A DNA stretch of 47,684 nt, taken from positions 1 to 47,684 of the forward strand of contig DAHUXR010000029.1 of the NCBI GenBank assembly GCA_027307045.1, in the 5' to 3' direction. This document shows positions 1 through 8,179 of the stretch, piece by piece; position 1 is the first letter of the stretch, and each line of letters opens with the position of its first letter. Source of the stretch: Acidobacteriaceae bacterium (GTDB lineage Bacteria > Acidobacteriota > Terriglobia > Terriglobales > Acidobacteriaceae). Under the pieces are notes generated by a model that was given only the letters and a program-made list of their open reading frames with translations, was not told where the DNA came from and ran no database searches. A program made the position numbers and the translations under genes.

Positions 1-266
1 GTTCTGAGGCGCTAAACCTGATACGCAACAGAAAAGGGAGAGTGCCACACATCGTAGTTGTGACAGGTGAGCCGCTGCCGAGCCGTCTAGCGTCGCTAGC
101 GCTTGGAACTGGCGACATTGACTGCGTTTATCATTTTGCTCTTCCGGAGCTGATAAGTACGGTTGATAAACTTCATATTGAAGATTCAGCAAATTTGGTG
201 CGGATCATGGTTGACGGAAAACGGCTCAAGGATATTACAGATCTCCCCCTCGATTTGGCCGTGTGA
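1..266 (+). CDS. C-terminal part of a probable type II restriction endonuclease (NgoPII-like), truncated by the window edge
   Basis: The reading frame is open to the left edge of the window, so the start of the gene is missing; about 88 codons remain. A GTG at 42 could be taken as a start, but the frame continues upstream without a stop, so this is better read as the 3' end of a larger gene. The visible segment contains HIVVVTGEPLPSRLASLALG followed by TGDIDCVYHFALPEL, which I recognise, without an alignment, as resembling the C-terminus of NgoPII-type (GGCC) restriction enzymes. The next gene is vsr, which usually sits beside a cytosine-5 methyltransferase and its restriction enzyme, and this supports the call. 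The stop overlaps the vsr start (GTGTGA). The specificity is not shown by the sequence. Confidence 0.5.
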   Translation, partial: SEALNLIRNRKGRVPHIVVVTGEPLPSRLASLALGTGDIDCVYHFALPELISTVDKLHIEDSANLVRIMVDGKRLKDITDLPLDLAV

Positions 267-670
267 CTGATAAGCTTACCCCCGAACGCCGCTCCGAGAA
301 CATGCGGAAGATCCGCTCAAAGGACACGTTGCCCGAAAAAGCGGTTCGTCGTTTGATTCATTCCATGGGTTTTCGTTATCGGCTTCACGTTGCCAAGCTT
401 CCCGGAAAGCCGGATATCGTATTTTCGCGGTTGAAGAAAGTCGTTGAAGTGCGGGGCTGTTTTTGGCACCAGCACAAAGACTGTATTGACTCGCATATCC
501 CGAAGTCCAACAGCTTTTATTGGGGGCCAAAACTAAGAAAAAATGTGCGAAGGGATATACAAAATGAAAAGAAACTAAAAGCCCTCGGTTGGCATGTACT
601 CACGCTGTGGGCGTGTGAAGTTTCCGATATAAAACGGCTTGAGAACAGGATCAAGGCTTTCTTGCAATGA
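263..670 (+). CDS. vsr: Very short patch repair endonuclease Vsr
   Basis: This 135-residue protein is full length for Vsr. Vsr nicks DNA 5' of the T in T:G mismatches that arise when 5-methylcytosine is deaminated, so it repairs damage caused by a partner C5 methyltransferase. The family signature is clear: GKPDIVF with the catalytic Asp at residue 51, then VEVRGCFWHQH (residues 62-71) with the conserved His residues and zinc ligands, then WGPKLRKNVRRD and LGWHVLTLWACE. The start is the GTG at 263, overlapping the upstream stop by 4 bp, so the two genes are probably translated together. The methyltransferase itself would lie left of the window. Confidence 0.95.
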   Translation: MTDKLTPERRSENMRKIRSKDTLPEKAVRRLIHSMGFRYRLHVAKLPGKPDIVFSRLKKVVEVRGCFWHQHKDCIDSHIPKSNSFYWGPKLRKNVRRDIQNEKKLKALGWHVLTLWACEVSDIKRLENRIKAFLQ

Positions 671-882
671 TGGCGTCGGTGATTGATCAATATCAGGTCT
701 CAACCGACAAGCGCTCCGGCATCACCAATGATCCCAACCGCTCGGACGATAAGGAATACATCCTCCGCCTGATCGGTCAAGTGATTACTGTGAGCCTTGA
801 AACCGTCAAGATCGTAAACTCGCTCCCGGAATTGGGTTTGCCGAAGGAAACCAGTGCCAAGGCGACGGCGACAGTGCAATAG
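667..882 (+). CDS. Small unknown protein coupled to vsr
   Basis: This is a 71-residue reading frame whose ATG overlaps the vsr stop (ATGA), with a second in-frame ATG at 670. The sequence is hydrophilic at the N-terminus (TDKRSGITNDPNRSDDKEYI) and then has one amphipathic or hydrophobic stretch (LRLIGQVITVSLETVKIV). I do not recognise a family. The stop-start overlap argues for a real member of the restriction-modification operon. The short length, and the REP-like hairpins that begin 15 bp after the stop, leave open that it is the truncated front of a longer protein. Confidence 0.45.
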   Translation: MMASVIDQYQVSTDKRSGITNDPNRSDDKEYILRLIGQVITVSLETVKIVNSLPELGLPKETSAKATATVQ

Positions 883-896
883 CACCCATGGTCCAA

Positions 897-976
897 GCGC
901 CGTAGGCGCGAAATTATTGAGCCCAGCCTCGTCAGCGCTGGGAAAGGATTGAAGAAAACAGAGCGCCGTAAGGCGC
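897..976. repeat. Cluster of three short REP-like hairpins
   Basis: Two near-identical GC-rich hairpins flank a third. The first is GCGCC-GTA-GGCGC (897-909), the second CCCAGC...GCTGGG (922-942), and the third GCGCC-GTAA-GGCGC (963-976). Repetition of the GCGCCGTA(A)GGCGCG unit about 65 bp apart is typical of intergenic REP or BIME-like elements; similar GCGCC..GGCGC units are, from memory, common between acidobacterial genes. The first hairpin begins only 15 bp after the preceding stop codon and could also stop transcription, although there is no T-run. Confidence 0.5.
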
Positions 977-1290
977 GGCACAGCAGCTTTGTGCGAGACA
1001 AGTGTCAGGGCACGGCTTGAGCGCTTTGCCTGAGACGACCCTGAGCTTGCCGCAGGGGAGTCGAGGGCTGCGGAGTCGTGCCGTAAAGGCTCAAAAGAAG
1101 GACCTTCCTTATGCCATAGGCTTGCGCGCAGCGAAGCGGAGCGCACCAGATAAATTCGAATTTGAGGTCTTTAACATGCCGCTTCGACTTGAGCTTGTGA
1201 GACCGCGCTCCGCTATGCAGGTCTTTTTTAGGTCGCTCCGTTAGGCAAGATCTATTTTTCCGCCGTTTTATTGCTTCGATAAACGTAAGA

Positions 1291-1452
1291 GACTCCAACT
1301 TCAACTGCATCAACATCCGCTTCCAGGATGAGACCGACCTGACCTTTGTGATTGATCAGGCATTAACGTTCCGGGCCAGCTATTTCCGGTGGAAGGGCGG
1401 GGAACAGAAAGTGCTCAAGCGCTGGCCGGTCTTACGCAGCGAGGGCATGTAA
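1291..1452 (+). pseudogene. 3' remnant of an unidentified gene
   Basis: Reading codons that end at the TAA at 1450-1452 gives a protein-like segment, including NFNCINIRFQDETDLTFVID and ASYFRWKGGEQKVLKRWPVL. The frame is open back to 1201, but no plausible start codon with a ribosome site is present and the part before about 1291 does not look coding. This is most simply the tail of a gene cut off by the insertion of the repeats upstream. I cannot name the family. Confidence 0.35.
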
Positions 1453-1757
1453 CAGCCGTTGGCCAAACCGCAATCCAGCTCTGCCAAAAATGTGATCATG
1501 GCCGCAAACTAAGCAGACGCCCTTCCTTAAACAGAACCTTAGAATTGCTCGTCTTCCCGCCCCACTCCAAGTGGGAAAGCGATGTTCTCTGTATGAAAAT
1601 GTTTTCCTCTTTTCTTGATTTCCTCTGCCTTCCCAGAGAACCTTATTCCCTGTGGTCCTCCGGCAAATTACACGCTAAACCTATTGTTTTCATTCAGATA
1701 TTAGAGGCCCTCCACTTGTCCGCCCCTGTCCCCTCGGTCATGTCCTTCGCGCAGCTT

Positions 1758-1773
1758 TGGCTCTGAACATGCA
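1758..1773 (+). promoter_or_regulatory. Sigma54 (-24/-12) promoter A, for the EPS operon
   Basis: TGGCTCTGAACATGCA matches the sigma54 consensus TGGCAC-N5-TTGCA: GG and GC are separated by exactly 10 bases. The predicted transcript start is near 1784, giving a leader of about 46 bases before the ATG at 1831. Its flanks (AGCTTT before, CATAT after) are the same as those of promoter C at 17768. No good copy of the 18-bp palindrome was found upstream of this one. Confidence 0.75.
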
Positions 1774-1830
1774 CATATTGGGTACGGATTCGGCAAACTG
1801 AAACGCGCTTCCTAGCAGGACGGAGCAAGA

Positions 1831-2949
1831 ATGAAACATACGGTAGAGCACAATTTTGACGTCCCTCCCCAGTCCGTTATCTTCGGCACATCGGACGCTA
1901 TGAAAAAGGTCCAACGCGATCTCGACATGATCGCGTCGGCGGACGTCCCCGTGCTTATTCAAGGGCCCAGTGGCAGCGGTAAAGAGATCATCGCCAAATT
2001 AATTCACTTGGGCTCGCCGGTGGCCAGGGGGCCGTATGTAAAGGTCAACTGCCCGGCCATTCCGGACGCGCTGCTGGAAAGCGAGCTTTTTGGCTATGAA
2101 AAAGGCGCATTCACCGGGGCGGTTACCGCCAAACCCGGCTTGATTGCGCTGGCCGATGGCGGCACGCTCTTTCTCGATGAAATTGGCGAACTCAGCCTGG
2201 GTCTTCAGTCCAAGCTCTTGCAGGTTTTGCAGGACGGGAAATTCAGCCGCATCGGCGCGGAAGAAGACACGCGGTCTGAAGCGCGCGTAATCTGCGCCAC
2301 GAACCGTGACCTGAAGCGTGAAATTGCCGCCGGCAATTTCCGTGAAGATCTTTTCTACCGCATTAATGTGGTAAACATCACGCTGCCTTCTCTGCGGGAA
2401 CGCGGCGCGGACGTCCCTGAGCTGGTGGACTATTTCCTGGCCCATTTCAACATGATGTATAACCGGCGCGCGCTTCCCCTATCGGCTTCGCTCATGCGGC
2501 TCTTGCAGGCGTACCACTGGCCGGGAAACATCCGCCAGCTGGAAAACCTGATCAAGCGTTACGTGATCCTGGGCACGGAAGCCTGCATCAGCGGTGATCT
2601 GGCTGAGCCCGCGCCCAGCAACTTTGACTTTGAAATCCCCATGGAAGGCCCGGTGCCGCTCAAAAAAATCACCAGCCAGGCCGTGCACCGGCTTGAAAAA
2701 GAAATCATTCTCAAGGTGCTGCAGGCCCATCACTGGAACCGCCGCCGCGCTGCTGAATCTCTCAAGATCAGCTATCGCGCCCTTCTTTACAAGATTCGCG
2801 ATGCCGGTCTGTCGCCTAATCGCACGGCCAACGTAAAAAGCATGTCCGCGGAAACCGGTGCGCCCGTCCCTCATGGCGATCTGGAGCCTGAAGCTGCCGC
2901 GAAAAATCTCGAGAATGTCCTGCCAATGACCAAGGTGAGCAATGCTTAA
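1831..2949 (+). CDS. Sigma54-dependent transcriptional activator without a receiver domain
   Basis: This 372-residue enhancer-binding protein hydrolyses ATP to open sigma54 promoters. The AAA+ domain has Walker A GPSGSGKE (45-52), the sigma54-contacting loop GAFTGA (92-97), Walker B GGTLFLDEIGE (110-120), and the RxDLFYRI and WPGNIRQLENL motifs. A Fis-type helix-turn-helix lies at about 296-326 (HWNRRRAAESLKISYRALLY). Only about 20 residues precede the AAA+ domain, so there is no receiver or sensor domain: activity must be set by abundance, by a partner or by the N-terminal stub. It is the first gene behind promoter A and overlaps the sugar transferase by 8 bp. Its DNA-binding helix is nearly the same as that of the response regulator at 33990. 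I think it is a regulator of the EPS genes. Confidence 0.9.
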   Translation: MKHTVEHNFDVPPQSVIFGTSDAMKKVQRDLDMIASADVPVLIQGPSGSGKEIIAKLIHLGSPVARGPYVKVNCPAIPDALLESELFGYEKGAFTGAVTAKPGLIALADGGTLFLDEIGELSLGLQSKLLQVLQDGKFSRIGAEEDTRSEARVICATNRDLKREIAAGNFREDLFYRINVVNITLPSLRERGADVPELVDYFLAHFNMMYNRRALPLSASLMRLLQAYHWPGNIRQLENLIKRYVILGTEACISGDLAEPAPSNFDFEIPMEGPVPLKKITSQAVHRLEKEIILKVLQAHHWNRRRAAESLKISYRALLYKIRDAGLSPNRTANVKSMSAETGAPVPHGDLEPEAAAKNLENVLPMTKVSNA

Positions 2950-4333
2950 AATCGGCGGACAAAAGATCCCCACCAAGACGCTGGTGCTGCTGCTGAGTGA
3001 AAGCCTGCTGATCGTCCTGGGGCTTGCGCTGGCCACGGCCATGCGTTTTGCCTCGTCTCGATGGGAATACGCCGGTGGGAATCCCGTTGTTCGTTTTCTG
3101 ATTGTCGTTCTGATGTGCAATTTTGCCCTGTATTACAACGACCTTTATGACGTTGAGGTCATGAAGTCGCGCGCGCGTTTGTTGATCGGTCTCTTGCAGG
3201 CCCTCGGCGTAGCGTGCATAGGTCTGGCGATGATCTATTACATCGCTCCCGGCGTCAGTTTGGGCCGGGGCATTGCGGCTTTTGCCATCCCCACCATCAT
3301 GACCTTGATTTTCGGGTGGCGTCTGCTGCTTGAATCCAAGGGTTTCTTCTTTCTTCGCAGTCCTGAACGGGTGTTGATCGTCGGCACCGGTTCCACCGGC
3401 ATTGCGCTCACGCGTGAAATATGTTCGCGCCCTGATCTCAACCTCAAGGTCCTGGGTTTTCTGGATGAAAAAGGGGAAAACATCGGCATGTCGCTGGTCA
3501 ATCCCGGGATCATCGGCGGCCTCAGTGAATTGGAAACCATGGTGCGCGAAAAGAATATTGATCGCGTGGTGCTTTCACTCAAGGAACAGCGTGGCCGTAT
3601 GCCGTATCGGGAGCTTTTGCGCCTCAAGTTTGCCGGCGTCACGGTGGAAGACGCGCACACGGTTTTTGAAAACATCAGCGGACGCATCGCCCTGGAAAAG
3701 CTTTCCCCCAGTTGGCTCATCTTCAATGACGGCTTCCGCAAGAACCGATTTTTGCTGGCGGCCAAGCGCGCCATGGATATTGCCGCTGCGCTGATTGCCA
3801 TTGCGCTTACTCTGCCCATCATGGCGCTGGTCGCAGCCGCCATCCTGATTGAGAGCGGCGCTCCCGTGCTCTTCCGGCAAAAGCGGGTCGGGCTGAATGG
3901 CGAGCAGTTTGAAATTTTCAAGTTCCGCTCCATGCGGCAGGATGCGGAAAAAGGTGGACCCAGCTGGGCCGCCGATGGCGACAATCGCATCACTCGGGTT
4001 GGCGCATTCATTCGCAAGTATCGCCTGGACGAACTGCCGCAATTCTTCAATATTCTGCATGGCACCATGAGCCTGGTGGGGCCGCGCCCTGAGCAACCGT
4101 ACTTCTGCGAAATGCTGGAAAGCAATCTGGATTTCTTCTCCCAGCGCCACACCGTGCGTCCGGGGGTTACCGGTTGGGCCCAGATCAAGTATCAGTACGG
4201 TTCAACCGTGGAGGACGCCAAGAGAAAGCTCGAACTCGATCTTTTTTATATCAAGCACCTTTCCATTTCCCTGGACATGGTCATTGTTTTGGAAACGGTA
4301 AAAGTCATCTTTTTGGGCAAAGGCGCCAAGTAG
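2942..4333 (+). CDS. Polyprenyl-phosphate sugar-1-phosphate transferase (EPS initiating enzyme)
   Basis: This 463-residue membrane enzyme moves a sugar-1-phosphate from a nucleotide sugar to undecaprenyl phosphate, the first step of EPS repeat-unit assembly. The N-terminal half has about four membrane segments (roughly 14-34, 51-68, 84-101, 111-130) and a nucleotide-binding-like fold with GTGSTG (148-153). The C-terminal bacterial sugar transferase domain (about 275-460) has a membrane helix, KFRSM (327-331), RLDELPQ (361-367), GPRPE (380-384) and RPGVTGWAQI. The length and layout match the XrtA-associated/WbaP-like group. The sugar used (glucose, galactose or other) cannot be read from the sequence. 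The start ATG overlaps the regulator gene by 8 bp. Confidence 0.93.
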   Translation: MLKIGGQKIPTKTLVLLLSESLLIVLGLALATAMRFASSRWEYAGGNPVVRFLIVVLMCNFALYYNDLYDVEVMKSRARLLIGLLQALGVACIGLAMIYYIAPGVSLGRGIAAFAIPTIMTLIFGWRLLLESKGFFFLRSPERVLIVGTGSTGIALTREICSRPDLNLKVLGFLDEKGENIGMSLVNPGIIGGLSELETMVREKNIDRVVLSLKEQRGRMPYRELLRLKFAGVTVEDAHTVFENISGRIALEKLSPSWLIFNDGFRKNRFLLAAKRAMDIAAALIAIALTLPIMALVAAAILIESGAPVLFRQKRVGLNGEQFEIFKFRSMRQDAEKGGPSWAADGDNRITRVGAFIRKYRLDELPQFFNILHGTMSLVGPRPEQPYFCEMLESNLDFFSQRHTVRPGVTGWAQIKYQYGSTVEDAKRKLELDLFYIKHLSISLDMVIVLETVKVIFLGKGAK

Positions 4334-4394
4334 TGAACTGCAATTTTCACCGTCGACTGCAATAGCGGCTTCGGCGGAGAGTGGGAGAACATAC

Positions 4395-5045
4395 ATGTTT
4401 TCGTTTAAGAAACAAATCGTACTTGCCGTAGCGTTATCCTGGGTAGCCGGCGCGGGCAGCCTCGTGTCCCAGACGCAGACCGCCAACCTTAAATCTCCTG
4501 ATCCGTCCGCTGCGGATGTCACCAAGCCTGCCGATACTTCCAGGCCCGCCGAGGTAGTTCCCGCCGGCTATGTCGTCGGCGACTCCGACATCATCCGCGT
4601 CAATGTGTGGAAAGAGCCGGAAGTTTCCCAGACCGCTGTCGTCCGGACCGACGGAAATATTTCACTGCCATTGATCAATGAAGTGAAAGTAAGCGGCATG
4701 ACGCCGATCCAGATCCAGAACATGGTCGCCGAAAAACTGAAAAGCTTCCTCAATAATCCGCAAGTCACGGTTACGGTGATTGAGATTCGCAGCAAGCGTG
4801 CCTTTATCACCGGTGAGGTGGCCCGGCCAGGGACCTATTCGCTCAATGCGCAAACCACAATCCTGCAGCTGATCGCGCAGGCCGGCGGCTTCACGCCCTT
4901 TGCCAAGAAAGACAGCATCGTGGTCCTGCGCACGGAAGATGGCCGCCAATCTCGGCTCAAGTTTAAGTACAACGAAGTTGTTCAGGGAAAAAAGACTGAT
5001 CAAAACATTGCCCTTCATCCAGGAGATACGGTGGTGGTCCCGTGA
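4395..5045 (+). CDS. Wza-like polysaccharide export protein (periplasmic/outer membrane)
   Basis: This 216-residue protein starts with a signal peptide (about 1-26) and a Pro/Ala/Thr-rich linker. The polysaccharide export domain follows (GYVVGDSDIIRVNVWKEPEV and RTDGNISLPLINEV), then one SLBB domain (ITGEVARPGTYSLNAQTTIL with LIAQAGGFTPFAKK). This family forms or feeds the outer-membrane channel for EPS. There is no lipobox cysteine at the signal cleavage site, unlike E. coli Wza, and no C-terminal amphipathic helix is obvious, so it may depend on the beta-barrel protein encoded next for passage through the outer membrane. The stop overlaps the next start. Confidence 0.9.
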   Translation: MFSFKKQIVLAVALSWVAGAGSLVSQTQTANLKSPDPSAADVTKPADTSRPAEVVPAGYVVGDSDIIRVNVWKEPEVSQTAVVRTDGNISLPLINEVKVSGMTPIQIQNMVAEKLKSFLNNPQVTVTVIEIRSKRAFITGEVARPGTYSLNAQTTILQLIAQAGGFTPFAKKDSIVVLRTEDGRQSRLKFKYNEVVQGKKTDQNIALHPGDTVVVP

Positions 5046-6517
5046 AAAATTTCCAGACTAAAGACCTGTTACCGGCTGCTTTGTGCGTTGCGTTGCTGAT
5101 GATTGCATCATCTGCTTTCGCGCAGACGGCCACATCAACTGCCACGCAGACGGCCCCGCCAACTGCCGCGCAGACGCCCGCGCAAGACAAATCATCTGAC
5201 ACACCCGATCAGAATGCCGATGTGAGTGCGGAAACGCCCATTGACCTCCCGTGGTATCCCAACAGCCCCGGAGCGTACACCGTCTCGCTGGGCACTGGGC
5301 AGTTGATTAGCTTGTATCCACCGCAGCGCAATGATCAGACGATCCCCAACGGTGAGTACGTTGAGGGCCAGCAATCCGTTTCGCTCAAGAGCAAGGATTA
5401 CAAGTATCAGGTGTTGTATGGTCTTTCCGCCTACAGCGTTTACACCAACAGCGTCGGTGGCCTGGGCCCCACGGGTACGGATCTGATTTCTACATCCGTC
5501 AGCCCTTACGTCGCACTTTTTATCCCGACCAGGACAGGCCGTTACATTGCGCAGTATTCCACCGTTGTCAATCCCAATGACACGCAGAGTGGCGGGCCGC
5601 AGGCTTACCACACTGTTAATCTCAGCGGAATGGGCTCCATCACGGAGCGCTTGTACTGGGATGTTGCCACCAGCGGCAGCTATGGCTCGCAGTCCGCGCG
5701 TCTGCAGGGGCCTTTAAATTTCCTGGTGGTGCAAAGCACGCCGGTCGTGGATGCCTCGTCCAGTGCAGTATTGCTGCAAGCCACCAACGTCGCTTTTACT
5801 GAAAGCAGCATCGGCCTGGGCTGGCTGAAAAGCCGCCGTGACAAGATCAGCATCACCGCCTTTCACACTTACACCGGCATTCAGGGTGATCCCAACACGC
5901 CGCAGTCCGTGGGCTCCCATGCCAATGCTGTTGGAGGAAGGATGGAGTACGTGCGCACCCTCACTCCTCGCATTGATCTCCGCGGCTACGGCGAAGGAGA
6001 AACCGTATTGAACGGGCCCACCTGCAATACCGTTGGTGGCGGCCTGGGCATCGCCATGCGTGTAACGCACACACTTTCATTTGAGGTGCAGGGCGGCCCG
6101 CAATTCTCCACAGCTACTTGCGGCTCTCCGCAAGCGGCCAATTTCAGCGCCAGCCTGGTCAAGAATCTGGGCGCCAAGGGCAGGGTTTACGCCAGCGCGA
6201 ACCGCATGTTTACCACCGTGGCCAACCTGAATAGCCGCTGGGAAGATAATGCAACCGTCGGTTTCGCCAAAGACTTTCGCCGTCTGACTCTCATCACGGA
6301 TGCTGGTTATCTTCGCGGCGATTCCATTACCACCATTCTGCCCGCTTATAACGGTTACTTTGTAGCGCCTCGTGTGCGTTACAGGATCAGCAACGCCTTT
6401 GGCTTCACCGGAGGCTATCGTTCGTATCACGGCACCGGTGGGACCGTGGGTAGTGGAAATCTGAGCTACGCAGTCGCCGGCATTGAGTGGTATCCGGCGC
6501 CGCTGCATTTCCGGTAA
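5042..6517 (+). CDS. Secreted outer-membrane beta-barrel candidate of the EPS locus
   Basis: This 491-residue protein begins with GTG, overlapping the previous stop (GTGA). It has a signal peptide ending near AFAQ, a low-complexity Thr/Ala/Gln stretch (ATSTATQTAPPTAAQTPAQ), then a long region of alternating polar and hydrophobic residues rich in Tyr, Gly, Ser and Thr, ending in WYPAPLHFR with a terminal aromatic pattern typical of barrels. No enzyme motif is visible. Its place between the Wza-like exporter and the chain-length protein suggests an outer-membrane EPS porin or assembly factor, as seen for beta-barrel proteins in other XrtA-type loci. This function is inferred from position and composition only. 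Confidence 0.7.
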   Translation: MKNFQTKDLLPAALCVALLMIASSAFAQTATSTATQTAPPTAAQTPAQDKSSDTPDQNADVSAETPIDLPWYPNSPGAYTVSLGTGQLISLYPPQRNDQTIPNGEYVEGQQSVSLKSKDYKYQVLYGLSAYSVYTNSVGGLGPTGTDLISTSVSPYVALFIPTRTGRYIAQYSTVVNPNDTQSGGPQAYHTVNLSGMGSITERLYWDVATSGSYGSQSARLQGPLNFLVVQSTPVVDASSSAVLLQATNVAFTESSIGLGWLKSRRDKISITAFHTYTGIQGDPNTPQSVGSHANAVGGRMEYVRTLTPRIDLRGYGEGETVLNGPTCNTVGGGLGIAMRVTHTLSFEVQGGPQFSTATCGSPQAANFSASLVKNLGAKGRVYASANRMFTTVANLNSRWEDNATVGFAKDFRRLTLITDAGYLRGDSITTILPAYNGYFVAPRVRYRISNAFGFTGGYRSYHGTGGTVGSGNLSYAVAGIEWYPAPLHFR

Positions 6518-6554
6518 GGCCATCAGTAAGGCATATGTGATCCAGGGAGGAACA

Positions 6555-8096
6555 ATGAACCAGGCAACAAATCATGAGACCACAAACCAGCTGATGGCTT
6601 TTTGGCACACTGTTCGGCACTATCGCGGCTGGATTTTTCTCGGCACCGTAATTTTCTCGCTTGTGGGATGCACAATCGTGCTTCTCATGCCGGACCGCTA
6701 CAAGGCCACCACCACGATTCTTGTCGACCCGCAGAAAGTTTCAGAGAAATACGTGAGCCCCACGGTAAACTCCGATCCGGGCCAGCGCCTTACGACCATT
6801 ACGCAACAGGTCCTAAGCACCACGCGCTTGCAGCAGATCATCGATGACATGCACCTCTATCCTGAGCTGCAGGGAAAGATCTCGCGCGAGGAACTCATCG
6901 ATCTGATGCGTAAGGACATTTCGATTACCGTGAAGCAGGGATCGTCTTCCGGATTGAGCGCGTTCACCATTGAATATGAAGGACGTCAGCGCCAGCAGGT
7001 GGCGCAGGTTGCCAACCAGCTTGCCGCCAGCTTCATTGAATGGAACGTCAAAAACCGTGAGCAGCAAGCTCAAGACACCACGGAATTTCTTGATGCTCAG
7101 CTCAAAGAAGCAAAGCAGAATCTTGAACAGCAGGAAGCCCGCCTGAGCGCTTTCAAGATGCGTCACCTGGGTGAAATGCCGGAGCAGCAGGCGGCAAACA
7201 TGCAGGCGCTCACGCAATTGCAGACCCAATTCCAGGCTAATGCTGACGCTCTCAATCGTCTTGAAGTTGAGCGGACACTGCTCTCCCGTGGTTTGGAAAG
7301 TCCGAACCCCGGCGAAGTCAAGACGGTCCCCGTTCTCACGGAGCGCGCCAAGCTTGAAGGCGAGCGTCGCCGGCTTCGCGCTCAACTCCAGGACCTGCAA
7401 AATCGTTATACCAGCGCCCACCCCGAAGTGATAGACACGGCTTCACAATTGAAACGTGTAGAAGACCGCTTGAAAGCCCTCCCACCGGATCCGCCCATAG
7501 TAGCGGAAACACAGGACAACACTGCAGTGAGCGTGCGGTTGCAGATAATCGACCGTGAATCGAAACGCCTCACCCAGGAGCAGCAGCGCCTTACGGGACA
7601 GATGAATTCCTATCGGGCGAAGGTGGATGCGGTGCCGGTTCGCGAGCAGGAAATGGCTGAATTGAATCGCAATTACAGCGTTTCCAAGGACCATTATCAA
7701 TCGCTGCTCGATAAAACTTTTTCTGCCGGAATGGCTGCAGACCTGGAAAAGAAGCAGCAAGCCGAACACTTCACCATTCTTGATCTGGCCCAGGTCCCGG
7801 AAAAGCCATTCAAACCCAGGCGCGGCCTCATGTTGCTGGGTGCGTTTCTCGGTGCTCTGGCCGCGTCACTGGGCCTGGCTTATATCGGGGACATGATGAA
7901 TAGCACAGTTAAGTTTGAACGCGAACTGAAAGCCGTGTTGCCCGCTAATGTCGCGCTTCTGGCGGTTGTGCCTCAACTTCAATCCGCGGCTGACAGGCGC
8001 AGTTCGATACGGTTCGCCGTTATTGCAGTCGTGATTTCTTTGCTCGCCTGCGTGCTTGAAGCAGGCTTGTATCTAAAGTTGCACTCGATTTTGTAA
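6555..8096 (+). CDS. Wzz-like polysaccharide chain-length determinant (no kinase domain)
   Basis: This 513-residue inner-membrane polysaccharide co-polymerase sets chain length and couples to the tyrosine kinase. The frame is open from 6483, but the ATG at 6555 is preceded by a strong ribosome site (GGGAGGAAC) and begins the usual Wzz N-terminus. Domains are: membrane helix at about 25-45, the Wzz periplasmic region (YKATTTILVDPQKV), a long coiled-coil region (about 185-400, e.g. EAKQNLEQQEARLSAFKMRH), the GNVR-type region before the second membrane helix (about 425-445), and an extra hydrophobic C-terminal segment near the end. The kinase is a separate protein at 18215-19144. Confidence 0.9.
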   Translation: MNQATNHETTNQLMAFWHTVRHYRGWIFLGTVIFSLVGCTIVLLMPDRYKATTTILVDPQKVSEKYVSPTVNSDPGQRLTTITQQVLSTTRLQQIIDDMHLYPELQGKISREELIDLMRKDISITVKQGSSSGLSAFTIEYEGRQRQQVAQVANQLAASFIEWNVKNREQQAQDTTEFLDAQLKEAKQNLEQQEARLSAFKMRHLGEMPEQQAANMQALTQLQTQFQANADALNRLEVERTLLSRGLESPNPGEVKTVPVLTERAKLEGERRRLRAQLQDLQNRYTSAHPEVIDTASQLKRVEDRLKALPPDPPIVAETQDNTAVSVRLQIIDRESKRLTQEQQRLTGQMNSYRAKVDAVPVREQEMAELNRNYSVSKDHYQSLLDKTFSAGMAADLEKKQQAEHFTILDLAQVPEKPFKPRRGLMLLGAFLGALAASLGLAYIGDMMNSTVKFERELKAVLPANVALLAVVPQLQSAADRRSSIRFAVIAVVISLLACVLEAGLYLKLHSIL

Positions 8097-8179
8097 ATAG
8101 GCCCAGCGTTAGATAGAACGACAATGCGGCAGTCCTATGGCGGGAAAAAACGATTCGTCCGGAACGGCAAGGAAACTTC

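Larger units (their letters stand above)
883..1757. other. Gene-poor junction between the restriction island and the EPS locus
   Basis: No intact gene is convincing here. The stretch holds REP-like hairpins (897-976), a second repeat-like block around 1005-1090 (GGGCACGGC near its start and GTCGTGCC near its end can pair, with a CCCTGAGC...GAGTCGAGGG segment between), a coding remnant ending at 1452, and then about 300 bases in which I see nothing before the sigma54 promoter at 1758. It looks like an old insertion or rearrangement site. Confidence 0.5.

Noticed and set aside
1389..1766. Open frame of 125 codons on the forward strand
   Set aside because: Composition is unlike a protein, it overlaps the remnant ending at 1452 in another frame, and its end runs into sigma54 promoter A.
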